A stretch of DNA of 64,000 bases from Microbacterium salsuginis (GTDB taxonomy: Bacteria > Actinomycetota > Actinomycetes > Actinomycetales > Microbacteriaceae). Shown in pieces: positions 33,601-41,180 of the stretch; positions within the stretch are counted from its first letter, which is position 1; the number at the start of each line of letters is the position of its first letter. A program made the position numbers and the translations under genes. The stretch is from contig NZ_JABACI010000003.1 in assembly GCF_012524205.1 (NCBI RefSeq), positions 1-64,000 of the forward strand. Direction: 5' to 3'. The notes beneath the pieces are model-generated. The model saw nothing but the letters and a program-made list of their open reading frames with translations. It did no database searches and was not told the origin of the DNA.

Positions 33601-36600
33601 GAGGTTCTCGACGACCCCGCCCGCGAGGGTGGTGTCGCTCAGCGCGACCTCGCGCAGCGGCTCGGGTCCGGTGTTCTGCACGCGGATCACGATGTCGCGC
33701 GTCTCGCCGGGCGCGTACGTCTCGCCGTCGGCGACCGTGTCGGCCTCATGTGCAATGGTGCCCGCGTCCGCGTCGCCGTCGCCCTTGCTGATCGCAACGC
33801 TCGGCGTCACGGTCGTCGGGTTGACGATCTCGACCTCGACGACGGTCGCGTCGCCGATGGTGAGAGTGGCGCCGTTGGATGCCGCGACCCCGTCGATGCG
33901 CAGCGCCGGGGTGCCCCACGCGGCGCCGGCGGGCAGCCAGCCGGCCGCGGGAGTGACCTCGGTGATGGTCACGACGGTGCCGGCGGGCAGCGCGGGCGAG
34001 GTCGTCGTCTGGCCGTCACGGACGCGCAGCTGGCCGTTGCCGGCCGCCGAGGTGTAGTCCACGACGAACTCGGGGTCGCCGATGACGAGCGACTGGCCGG
34101 GGCCGGTGACGTCCTTCGCGATCGAGAACTGGCCGTTGAGCGGTGTGGTCGGGTTCTCGAGCAGCACCGCCGCGACCACGTCGTCGACGATCGTCAACGT
34201 GGCCGTGCCGTCGCCGTTGTCGACGATGCCCGTGCCGGAGAAGACTGCCGGCGACCACTCGACGTCGGGCAGCGCGGCAGGCGCCTGCTCGCGCAGCAGC
34301 ACCTCGGTGCCGGCCGGGATATCGGCGGGGCCGATCGCGACCTCGCCGTCGTTGACCGCGGCGAGCGCGGTCCAGGTGGTGCCGCCGTCGATCGAGTACT
34401 CGATGACGAACTCGGTCGCAGCCGGCACGCGGCTCGCACCTTCACCGGTCACATCCTTCGTCACGGCGAACCCGCCGGCGAGCTCGGTGGTCGGGTTGGT
34501 CAGCGTCACGTCGGCGGTCGTGCCGTCGCCGATCGTGATGACGGCGGTGCCGTCGGCGCGGTCGCCCGTGCTCCAGCTGGGCGTGCCGAAGCCGACGCTG
34601 GGGCCGGCCCCGGTGATCGAGAGCTCGCTCAGGGTGACAGGGGTGCCGTACGGGATGGCGGGCGAAGTCGCGGTCCAGTCGTTGCCGGCGTCGAGGGTCA
34701 GCTGACCGCCGCCGCCCGCGTAGGTGTACGCGACGGTGAAGGTCGCGTCCGCCAGCTCGGCCGAGTCGAGGTCGAACGCGCCGGTGACGGCCTTGGTCAC
34801 CTCGAAGGCGCCCGGTGAGAACAGCGTGTTGGTCACGCGGAAGGCGAAGTTCGATCCGGTGCCCTGCAGGCGGTAGAACCCGTCGTGCTCCGCGCCGGCG
34901 GGATCGGTGATGGTGACGTCCTTGAGGCCCTCGCCGTCCTCGGTCACGCTCACGCTCGACCCGACGGGCAGGGTGATCGGCGGTGATGTCTCATCCGGGC
35001 TCAGCGTGACCGAGCTCGGGTTGAGCGGCAGCGGGTCGCCCCGGAAGTCGCGCGCGGCCAGACCGATGGTGAACTCCTGTGCCGGCGCGGGGTCGCCGCC
35101 GTCACCGATGAGCTTCTGCACGGTGAACGCCACGTCGGCGCGGAAGCCGGCGTCGATGGTGTGGTCGTTGTAGCCGGGACCGGTGACGGTGACGGATGCC
35201 TCACCCCCGGCATCCGCGTTGGAATCCGTCGTGGTGCTGCCACTGCCCTGCTCGGTGAAGACCGTGTCGGCCCAGTCGACGTCGCCGAAGAGGTCGGCGT
35301 TCGGGCCGCGCAGGGCGAGCGTGCCGTCCTCGGGCTTGACGAAGACGACCGTGTAGTCGCCCGAGGGCTCGAAGCCGTCCTCGTCGGAGCGGAAGTAGTA
35401 CTCGCCGGTGGGGCCGGTCGTGGTCGTGGCCACGACGTTGCCCTCGGCATCGTGCAGTTCGACGATGACGCCTTCGATCGACGGCTCGTCGGCGTCCTGC
35501 CCGCCGTCCTGGTCGGCGTCGAACCACACGCGGTTGCCGATCTCGACCGGAGCCTGCTGGGCCAGGAGCGACACCGAGCCGAGGCCGCCGCCCTTCTGGA
35601 AGGTGCCGTCGGGGCTCGCGGTGCCGCCGCCGTCGCCGGTCAGCTCGTAGCCTGCGACCGCACGGCCGTCGGTCACGTCGTACCAGGCGAGGCCGGCGAG
35701 GCGGATGCCGGTGAGCGGGTCGTACGTGGTGCTCACGACGGTGCCGGTACCGCGCTGGCCGCCGACGCTGCCGAGGGCGATCTCGCGGTGGGTGCTGCCG
35801 TTGCCGACGTTGATGCGGTCGTTGTAGAACTCGCGCCCGCCGGGGCCCTCGTTGACGCCACCGGTCGTGCCGGTGCGGTCGTCCGCGACGGCGTTGTTCT
35901 CGAACGTGAAGGTGCCGTCGCCGTCCGGCGCGGCGATCAGGATGTCGCCGCTCGAGCCGGTCTCGTACATGCCGCCGATCGACGCCTCCGACGACAAGTT
36001 GCGGTTGCCGCCCTGCAGAGCGGTGCGGTCGGTGAAGGCGGCGGTGAGGTAGCCGTCCTCGTCGATGTAGAAGTCGCTCAGCACGGGCTGCGGGTAGATC
36101 TGCCACCCGCCGTTGCTCTGCGAGACGCGGCCACCCGACCACGCCCAGGTGTCGGTCCAGGTGTTCCAGCGCTGCGACTGCGGCGCGAGGGTGTTCTGGT
36201 AGACGTCGCCCTTGGCGTACCCGAGGCCGACGCTCGCGACATCGGTGAAGGAGCCGAGCTCATCGATCGGCGCGGCGAGCACGTGGGCGCTCAGACCGGC
36301 CGCCGCGGCCGACTGCCCGGGCTGCGCACCGGCGTCGGTCTCGCCGCTGTCGACGTAGCCGACGTAGACGCGGTCCTGGGAGATCTCGACCGCCCACGGG
36401 CGCTCGCCGACTCCCAGCCCGAGGTCGTACGACTCGTAGCTCGTCGGCGGGGCGTCGATGTCGGAGACGTCCAGCGCGTAGAGCTTCTTGTCATGCAGGT
36501 TGACGAAGTACAGCGTGTTGCCGTCGGGGCTGAGCGTCACGCCGCCGAAGCCGATCTTGCCGGTGTGGGCGAAGCCGTGCGCGTCGCGCGTCGGCGTGGT

Positions 36601-37524
36601 CGGTGAGCTCAGGCCGCGCTGAGTGTTGGTCTGCGCCGCGCCCAGGTCGATGCCCAGGTCGGTGACGTCGAGCCACGGCGTGACGGATCCGGCATCCGAC
36701 AGCTCGCCGTTCTCGTCGAGCACGTCGCTCACCCGGTAGATCCCGCCGAGGCCGAGCGAGCCGAGGCCGCTCTGACGCTTGTACGTGGCGAAGGCGAGGA
36801 TGCTGTCGCTCGCCGGCTGGTAGGCGAGCGCGTTGACGGCCCCGACCTCGCCGAAGGTGGCGAGCGTCACGCGATCGGGGAAGCCGCCCGGCTGTGCACC
36901 GGTGTAGTTGCGCTCGAACGGCGTACCGGCGATGGCCGGTCCGTCGATCGAGGCGGAGGTGCCGCCCTCGGAGGCGAGCGGTGAGCCGGCGCGCTGGATG
37001 GCCGTCACGAGGGGCGCGGCATCCTGCGCGTAGTCCTGGGGCACGTTCAGTGCGAAGTCGACGTCTTCGGCGCCGGCCTCGACGAACTGGACGCTGGTGC
37101 CGTTGGTCGCGTCGCCCGCCGCGGTGCCCGAGGGCTCGAAGCCGTCGGGCCACCCCGAGAACTCCACGCGCAGCGGGGTGCCGTCCTCGAGCTCGGTCGT
37201 GTCGAGCTGGTACGACCCGTCCGCCGACGTCAGCGCGGTCGCCGTGACGTCGCCACTGCCGTCGACCGCGGTCACCGTCACCCCGGCGATGCCCTCGTCA
37301 TTGGCGACGCCGCTGCGCCCAGCGGCTCCGCTGTCGAACGCGCCGTTGGCGTTGAAGTCGCGGAAGACCGTGCCGGTCACCTGTCCGGGCGCGGCGTGTG
37401 CGGGCGCCGTCGTGACGACGACACCGCCTACGGCGAGCGCGGCCGCGGTGAGGGCGGCCAGTGGCGCGCGCCACCTGCCGCCGTTCGGCTGCGACGTGAT
37501 CCGGCGTCTGAACGCGGTGCTCAT
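30622..37524 (-). CDS. Giant multidomain surface protein, LAATG-anchored
   Basis: This 2300-residue protein has a signal peptide (about 1-45, APAHAAPG) and an SdrD-B-like module (GTVFRDFNANGAFDSG). A region of roughly 500 residues with propeller-like traits follows, then a second SdrD-B-like module (IGNRVWFDADQDGGQDADE). Four DUF5979-like Ig modules come next (VTKAVTG, VTKDVTG and IAKDVTG starts). Three long repeats of about 230-245 residues follow, each holding a KGDG...HEADT/HDADT segment, IQVIKYDG-type boundary and DDDDPFHA-like end. The C terminus has LAATG, a hydrophobic helix and RRRRS. It should be a wall-attached adhesin or stalk. AGGGGGA precedes the ATG at 37524. Its upstream region carries three stem-loops. 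Confidence 0.85.
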   Translation of the reverse strand: MSTAFRRRITSQPNGGRWRAPLAALTAAALAVGGVVVTTAPAHAAPGQVTGTVFRDFNANGAFDSGAAGRSGVANDEGIAGVTVTAVDGSGDVTATALTSADGSYQLDTTELEDGTPLRVEFSGWPDGFEPSGTAAGDATNGTSVQFVEAGAEDVDFALNVPQDYAQDAAPLVTAIQRAGSPLASEGGTSASIDGPAIAGTPFERNYTGAQPGGFPDRVTLATFGEVGAVNALAYQPASDSILAFATYKRQSGLGSLGLGGIYRVSDVLDENGELSDAGSVTPWLDVTDLGIDLGAAQTNTQRGLSSPTTPTRDAHGFAHTGKIGFGGVTLSPDGNTLYFVNLHDKKLYALDVSDIDAPPTSYESYDLGLGVGERPWAVEISQDRVYVGYVDSGETDAGAQPGQSAAAAGLSAHVLAAPIDELGSFTDVASVGLGYAKGDVYQNTLAPQSQRWNTWTDTWAWSGGRVSQSNGGWQIYPQPVLSDFYIDEDGYLTAAFTDRTALQGGNRNLSSEASIGGMYETGSSGDILIAAPDGDGTFTFENNAVADDRTGTTGGVNEGPGGREFYNDRINVGNGSTHREIALGSVGGQRGTGTVVSTTYDPLTGIRLAGLAWYDVTDGRAVAGYELTGDGGGTASPDGTFQKGGGLGSVSLLAQQAPVEIGNRVWFDADQDGGQDADEPSIEGVIVELHDAEGNVVATTTTGPTGEYYFRSDEDGFEPSGDYTVVFVKPEDGTLALRGPNADLFGDVDWADTVFTEQGSGSTTTDSNADAGGEASVTVTGPGYNDHTIDAGFRADVAFTVQKLIGDGGDPAPAQEFTIGLAARDFRGDPLPLNPSSVTLSPDETSPPITLPVGSSVSVTEDGEGLKDVTITDPAGAEHDGFYRLQGTGSNFAFRVTNTLFSPGAFEVTKAVTGAFDLDSAELADATFTVAYTYAGGGGQLTLDAGNDWTATSPAIPYGTPVTLSELSITGAGPSVGFGTPSWSTGDRADGTAVITIGDGTTADVTLTNPTTELAGGFAVTKDVTGEGASRVPAATEFVIEYSIDGGTTWTALAAVNDGEVAIGPADIPAGTEVLLREQAPAALPDVEWSPAVFSGTGIVDNGDGTATLTIVDDVVAAVLLENPTTPLNGQFSIAKDVTGPGQSLVIGDPEFVVDYTSAAGNGQLRVRDGQTTTSPALPAGTVVTITEVTPAAGWLPAGAAWGTPALRIDGVAASNGATLTIGDATVVEVEIVNPTTVTPSVAISKGDGDADAGTIAHEADTVADGETYAPGETRDIVIRVQNTGPEPLREVALSDTTLAGGVVENLVFTYPDGSSAAAALDAATGEWTATWAATFEPGTATWAPGDVIVGVATLTIDAGDGALRNSAHQNLATVDAVGALSGTPVADENPYNAFTGGIQVIKYDGEKADPQVTDTDGEPVVPAKPLADAAQDANTPETAVSYPVNTERAVRWVVTNTGDTWLTNLTLDDTTLAGPAIGDDWTADLSPLGGPADYSFAEDGPWQGLFAPGASFFAEGTLTLPAETQHADRVDVVGTVVVPATDGDGIPTDEPALDGGTPVPATNDDGSPFTVDDDDPFHAETGVGPIVDIQKGDGTAGDDGAQIVHEADTLADGEAYQPGETRTVVIEVTNTGDEPLVDVVLTDATISGGTVQGLGWTLPDGTTLAAALDEATGVWTASWPGVWQPEETITGLATLTLGASSAPHVDRAAVTARGQASGIPVGDQNDYNGFTGDIQVIKYDGLGPDPVVTDDNGWVIPEKPLTDAAQDANDIDHAVEYPVGVTNPVRWVVTNTGDTWLTDITLTDVTDAGPQIAGDWTADLSAFGGPADYSFTESGPWQGLLPPGASFFAEGQLTLEAETRHADTVDVVGTVVVPAVGDDGTTPNGEPLLDGAEPVRATVPDPENPEERVPFTVDDDDPFHAWTGVGPYVDIEKGDGEGTEIAHDADTMADGELYENGETRTIVLRVTNTGDEDLADVVLLDDNVSGAQIESLVWTLPNGDELVAVREGAVWSAAWDDTFTGDAVWQPGEVITGTATLTLAGGEPHVDRATVDARGAASGIPASDTDDYNAFTSGVQVIKYDGEKADPAVKDAEGDWITPVKPLVDAAQDANDRGHAVKYEAGAANTVRWVVTNTGSTWLTAIDLADVTGEGPAIGRWTADLSAFGGPAAYDFVANGTWHGLIPPGASFFAEGTLTLADDQRHADTVTVEVTPVIPAVDEAGVPTGEPQLGEDGTPVVVTDADGAPVRLTDSDPFHAWAPGPLAATGAALSAGAWLLVAMLLLVLGALGVLSTRRRRSV

Positions 37525-37568
37525 GCGGTGTTGTCCCCCTGGTTGATGCTGCGAATTCGTCCCGAGTC

Positions 37569-37614
37569 GTCCGCACGCGTCCGGTGCGCGGGGGCGCATC
37601 GGACGCGTGCGGAC
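37569..37614 (-). promoter_or_regulatory. 21-bp stem-loop upstream of the giant surface gene
   Basis: Arms 37569-37589 (starting GTCCGCACGCGTCCGG) and 37594-37614 (ending CGGACGCGTGCGGAC) are complementary at 20 of 21 positions, the exception being a G/T position. The loop is GGGG on the plus strand (CCCC in the minus-strand RNA). It starts 45 bases upstream of the start codon. It could be an attenuator in the leader or a large operator. Confidence 0.7.
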
Positions 37615-37617
37615 AGT

Positions 37618-37691
37618 GGTGTGTCTGCCGTCGGGCACGACGTGCACACCTGTGTGCGGGCGGTCTGGTCGTCGGGCACGACGTACAGACC
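37618..37691 (-). ncRNA. Two tandem stem-loops with a compensatory base change
   Basis: Unit A (37618-37650) is GGTGTG, CGTCG, loop GGCA, CGACG, CACACC. Unit B (37662-37691) is GGTCTG, CGTCG, loop GGCA, CGACG, CAGACC. The upper stem and loop are identical; in the lower stem a G-C pair of unit A becomes a C-G pair in unit B, which preserves pairing. The period is 41 bases. On the minus strand they precede the 21-bp hairpin and the giant surface gene. A structured leader or paired protein-binding sites are both possible. No known RNA family is recognised. Confidence 0.5.
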
Positions 37692-37751
37692 TGTCTTCGG
37701 GTGTTGCCATGCTGGCGGCGGGGGCGACGACTTCGTCCAGGGTGGGGCGGA

Positions 37752-37775
37752 TTTCACCCTCGGTTTCACCCTCGG
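37752..37775. repeat. Tandem 12-bp direct repeat
   Basis: TTTCACCCTCGG occurs twice with no spacer (37752-37763 and 37764-37775), in the gap between the divergent surface-protein and beta-helix genes. It lies about 57 bases upstream of the -10 box of the rightward gene, where a regulator could bind. The 319-base gap has no other gene. Confidence 0.7.
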
Positions 37776-37831
37776 CGTCGACGGTGCTCCATCAACGGCC
37801 CAGAACCCGGGGCCTGGCCACCGGGCATGGT

Positions 37832-37837
37832 TACAAT
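37832..37837 (+). promoter_or_regulatory. -10 box of a leaderless promoter
   Basis: TACAAT ends 6 bases before the ATG at 37844, the spacing expected when transcription begins at the start codon. No Shine-Dalgarno sequence precedes the ATG, which supports leaderless translation of the first gene of the operon. Confidence 0.6.
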
Positions 37838-37843
37838 CCCGTC

Positions 37844-39160
37844 ATGCCCTCCTCCCCCGCTGTGCTTCGGCGCGCCCTGGTGACGGTGACCCTCACCGCC
37901 GCCGTCGTCGCCGGCGCTGCGGCGTGCGCGCCCGAGCCGGCAGCGGCTCCGGCCACCGTGCGGGTGCCGGGCGATGCCGAGACGATCTCGGCCGCGGTCG
38001 AGCTCGTGGCCGAGGGCGGGCTGATCCTCGTCGAGCCGGGCACGTACACCGAGCAGGTGCTGGTCGACAAGGCCGACGTGACGCTCCGGGGCCTCGACCG
38101 CAACGAGACCGTCATCGACGCCGAGAACATCCGGCCCTACGGCGTGGTGGCGGTCGCCGACGGCGTGAGCATCGAGAACCTCACCGTGACCGGCGCCACC
38201 TTCTACGGCGTGCTGGTGACGGGCATGCACGACGAGTCCGGACCCACGGCGCACGGCGTCGACGGCTACTCCCGGCTGGATCCCGAGCAGTTCCCGCCGG
38301 TCCAGCGCTTCGCGATCGACCATGTCACGGCGTACAACAACGGGCTCTACGGCCTGTACGCCTTCGACGCCCAGCACGGCGTGATCCGCGACTCGTACGC
38401 GTCGGGTTCGGCAGACAGCGGCATCTACGTGGGCCAGTGCCGTGACTGCGACATCCGCGTCACCGGCAACGTCGCCGAGAACAACGCCGTCGGGTTCGAG
38501 AACGCCAACGCCTCTGACAGCGTCGTCGTCGCCGGCAACCGATTCAGCGGCAACCGCGTCGGCATGACGTTCCTCTCGAACTACCAGGAGGCCTTCGCGC
38601 CGCAGCGCGGCAACGCGGTGACCGGCAACCTCGTGTCGGGCAATACGGCGACGGATGCCCCGGCCCACGCCGAGGGCGGCTTCGGGGTGGGCATCGGCAT
38701 CTCGGGCGGCACCGCGAACATGTTCGACCGCAACCGCATCGAGAGCAACCCTCGCGCGGGCGTGGTGCTCTCGAGCACCGAGGATCTCGCGACGCTCGAC
38801 AACCTCTTCCGCGGTAACGCGATCGCGGGCAACGGCGTGGGCATCGCCAACGCGTCGTCGTCGCGGGCGCCGGCGCGCGGCAACTGCCTCGAGGGCGAGG
38901 CGCCGTCCACGCTCCCGCTCGAACTGTTCGCCTCGTGCGCACCGGGCGTCGATCAGCCGACCGCCGACGCCGCTTCGCTGCCGGCACCCGAGGTGCCGCC
39001 CGGCGTGAGCTTCATGAAGGTCGCGCCTCCGCCGCCGCAGCCGTCGATGGAAGATCCCGAAGCGCCGGCCCGCGTGCTTCCCGACGTGCTTCCCGCCCTT
39101 GATCTCGGAACGATCGAACTGCCCCCAGCGGACTTCCTCGGTGAGCGCTCTCGATGGTGA
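37844..39160 (+). CDS. Exported right-handed beta-helix protein
   Basis: This 438-residue protein has a signal peptide with a Cys at its end (VVAGAAAC), a weak lipobox. Residues about 45-370 follow a NosD/pectate-lyase-like parallel beta-helix pattern: ATVRVPGDAETISAAVE, LVEPGTYTEQVLVDKADVTL, GVSIENLTVTGAT and repeated N-x-x-x-G-N-turns. The C-terminal 70 residues are Pro-rich. It resembles carbohydrate-binding or epimerase/lyase-type beta-helix proteins, but no catalytic residues can be assigned. It is first in a four-gene operon and overlaps the next gene by 7 bases. It is transcribed from a leaderless promoter. Confidence 0.82.
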   Translation: MPSSPAVLRRALVTVTLTAAVVAGAAACAPEPAAAPATVRVPGDAETISAAVELVAEGGLILVEPGTYTEQVLVDKADVTLRGLDRNETVIDAENIRPYGVVAVADGVSIENLTVTGATFYGVLVTGMHDESGPTAHGVDGYSRLDPEQFPPVQRFAIDHVTAYNNGLYGLYAFDAQHGVIRDSYASGSADSGIYVGQCRDCDIRVTGNVAENNAVGFENANASDSVVVAGNRFSGNRVGMTFLSNYQEAFAPQRGNAVTGNLVSGNTATDAPAHAEGGFGVGIGISGGTANMFDRNRIESNPRAGVVLSSTEDLATLDNLFRGNAIAGNGVGIANASSSRAPARGNCLEGEAPSTLPLELFASCAPGVDQPTADAASLPAPEVPPGVSFMKVAPPPPQPSMEDPEAPARVLPDVLPALDLGTIELPPADFLGERSRW

Positions 39161-39942
39161 CGCGGGCACATTCCGTTTTCGGCATACGGGTTCTGGGGGC
39201 GGTCGCGGCGGCGGTGATGGCGCTGTCTCTCGCGGCCTGCGCGCCCGCCGACGGCGCCGACTTCCCCGCCGGTGACGCACGGCCCCTGACCACGGAAGAG
39301 GCGCAGACCCTCGCGGCCATGCGCTTGCGCAACCTCGATGCCGGCACTCGGACGGTCGCCTTCGAGCTCGCACAGACGGACTCCGAGTTGGCGTTCGACG
39401 GCTGGTTCGACTACGAGTCCGGCGTCGGCTACGGGCTGACCGCGGGCGCGGCGGACGAGCTGGTGCTGTGGAACACCCGGGCCGTCGGCACCCATCCGGC
39501 GACGACGGATGCCGCTCCCCTGCCCATTCCCGACACCGACCAGTTGGCCACGGCGTGGCAGGGCAGCGCCCTCGATCCCCAGGCCTCTCGCCTCGACACG
39601 GTGCTCGCGACCATCGGCTCGCTCGGCGCCGACCGGCCCGAGAACCCGCTCCTGCTGCAGCAGAACGGCACGCTGTGGCTCGGCGAGCGCACCGTGGACG
39701 GCACCGAGCTGACGGTCTACGCCGGCCCCCCGTCCGATGAGGCACTCGAGCCTGGCGAGACGGCCGATCCGGATGCCGCCACCGTGCGGTACTGGATCGA
39801 CGACCGCGCGACCCTCCATCGACTGGACGTGCGGCTGGGCGGTGAAGAGGCATGGACCACCGTCCGCTTCGGCGCGGCTGACGACGTGACGCTCGGCGAC
39901 CCGTTCGCCGACGCCGAGGGCACGGACGGAGCGTCCGGATGA
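39154..39942 (+). CDS. Lipoprotein of unknown function
   Basis: The 262-residue protein has a clear lipoprotein signal (VMALSLAAC, with the lipidated Cys at 29). The mature part has alternating beta-strand character and resembles LppX/LprG-like or LolA-like carrier lipoproteins in size and in the AFDGWFDYESGVGYGL region, but similarity is too weak to name a family. It begins inside the preceding gene and overlaps the following DyP gene as ATGA, so all are coupled. It may be a partner or cargo chaperone of the exported peroxidase; this is context only. Confidence 0.7.
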   Translation: MVTRAHSVFGIRVLGAVAAAVMALSLAACAPADGADFPAGDARPLTTEEAQTLAAMRLRNLDAGTRTVAFELAQTDSELAFDGWFDYESGVGYGLTAGAADELVLWNTRAVGTHPATTDAAPLPIPDTDQLATAWQGSALDPQASRLDTVLATIGSLGADRPENPLLLQQNGTLWLGERTVDGTELTVYAGPPSDEALEPGETADPDAATVRYWIDDRATLHRLDVRLGGEEAWTTVRFGAADDVTLGDPFADAEGTDGASG

Positions 39943-41180
39943 ACGACGAGCAGCCGCCCATGCCCACGCCCGCGCCACCCGCGTCGCCGGCGTCCGCCCC
40001 GCCGCGCGGCATCAGCCGTCGCGCGCTCCTCCTCGGCGGTGGCGGCCTCGGCCTGGGCGTCGTCGCGACCGCCGTCGCGGTGTCGACGGCCCATGCCCCT
40101 TCGGCCGAGCCGGCAGCCAGCGCGACATCCCCCGCCGAAGGCGGCCCCGTTCCCGCGCACGGCGCACAGCAGGCGGGCATCGCGCGCCCCGCGACGCCGC
40201 AGCGCAACGGTCTGGTCGTCGTCGCCGACCTGGATGGGAATCCGGATGCTGCGACCGTGCTCGCCGCGCTGGCCGCGGCCGGCGCGGCCGTCGACGCCTG
40301 CACCGACCCCGACCGCTTCGACCCGATCGTGCTCCCCGACGGGCCCGGCGATGTCACCGTCACGGTCGGGCTCGGGCCGCGCCTCGTGCGGGCCATCGAT
40401 CCCACGCTCCCTGGCGCCGACGAGCTCCCGGTGTTCCTCAGCGACCAGGGCCTCGCCGCCGAGGCGACCGGCGGCGATCTGCTGATCGCGGTGTACGCGA
40501 GCGACGCCGCGGCGCTGCATCCCGTCGCCGACCGGGTGCTGGCCGCGATCCCTGGCGCTCGCCGACGCTGGGCCCAGCAGGGGGTGCGCGGATCGGGCTC
40601 GGGCACGGTCGTGCGCAACCCGCTCGGCTACCACGACGGCATCATCGTGCCCCACACCGAGGACGAACTGGCCGAGAGCGTGTGGATCCCGTCCGGGCCG
40701 GCGGCAGGCGGCACCGTGGCGGTGATCCGGCGGCTGCGGCTCGACATCGCCGGGTTCGCCGCACTCGCTCCCGGCGCGCAGGACGCCGTCATCGGCCGCG
40801 AGCGCGCCACCGGTGCTCCGCTCTCGGGCGGCTCACGCGGCGATCAGGTCGACCTCGGCGCCAAGACCCCCGAGGGCGAGTACCTCATTCCGGCTCGCGC
40901 CCACGCGCGGGCCGCGCACCCGTCGTTCACCGGAAGCCCGCTCATGCTGCGCCGCGGCTACGCCTTCAGCAACGCGGGACCCGAGCGCGACGACGGGCTG
41001 CTCTTCGTCTGCTTCCAGAACGACCTGCAGACGTTCGTGCGCACGCAGCATCGCCTCGACGAGACGGACGACCTCATGGCCTTCACGCGCGCGACGGCCA
41101 GCGCGTCGTTCCTCATCCCGCCGGGCCGTGTCGGCGGCGCACCGCTCGGCGCGGCGCTCGCCACCGGGGGCGGTTCGTGA
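39939..41180 (+). CDS. Tat-exported DyP-type heme peroxidase
   Basis: The 413-residue precursor carries a Tat signal (ISRRALLLGGGGLGLG, 25-40). The DyP fold follows, with a variant GXXDG motif GYHDG (230-234, D233 the likely acid/base) and the probable heme-ligand region AHARAAHP (321-328), then LRRGY with the usual distal-side Arg. It resembles EfeB, but the companion EfeU and EfeO genes are absent; instead it is coupled to a lipoprotein upstream and an MFS transporter downstream (GTGA overlap). It should act outside the membrane on peroxide-dependent oxidation. Its physiological substrate is unknown. Confidence 0.88.
   Translation: MNDEQPPMPTPAPPASPASAPPRGISRRALLLGGGGLGLGVVATAVAVSTAHAPSAEPAASATSPAEGGPVPAHGAQQAGIARPATPQRNGLVVVADLDGNPDAATVLAALAAAGAAVDACTDPDRFDPIVLPDGPGDVTVTVGLGPRLVRAIDPTLPGADELPVFLSDQGLAAEATGGDLLIAVYASDAAALHPVADRVLAAIPGARRRWAQQGVRGSGSGTVVRNPLGYHDGIIVPHTEDELAESVWIPSGPAAGGTVAVIRRLRLDIAGFAALAPGAQDAVIGRERATGAPLSGGSRGDQVDLGAKTPEGEYLIPARAHARAAHPSFTGSPLMLRRGYAFSNAGPERDDGLLFVCFQNDLQTFVRTQHRLDETDDLMAFTRATASASFLIPPGRVGGAPLGAALATGGGS

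Noticed and set aside
30754..34818. 1354-codon plus-strand open frame opposite the giant surface gene
   Set aside because: It mirrors repetitive GC-rich codons of the minus-strand gene, has an Arg/Val/Gly-dominated composition and no recognisable motif. The minus strand has signal peptide, repeats and sorting signal.
37521..37769. 82-codon minus-strand frame across the stem-loop region
   Set aside because: Its residues simply translate the inverted repeats, there is no ribosome-binding site, and it overlaps the giant-gene start in another frame. Structured non-coding DNA explains it better.
37766..40618. 950-codon minus-strand frame opposite the DyP operon
   Set aside because: Shadow frame. 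The plus strand encodes a Tat signal, lipobox and family motifs with overlapping stop/start junctions.
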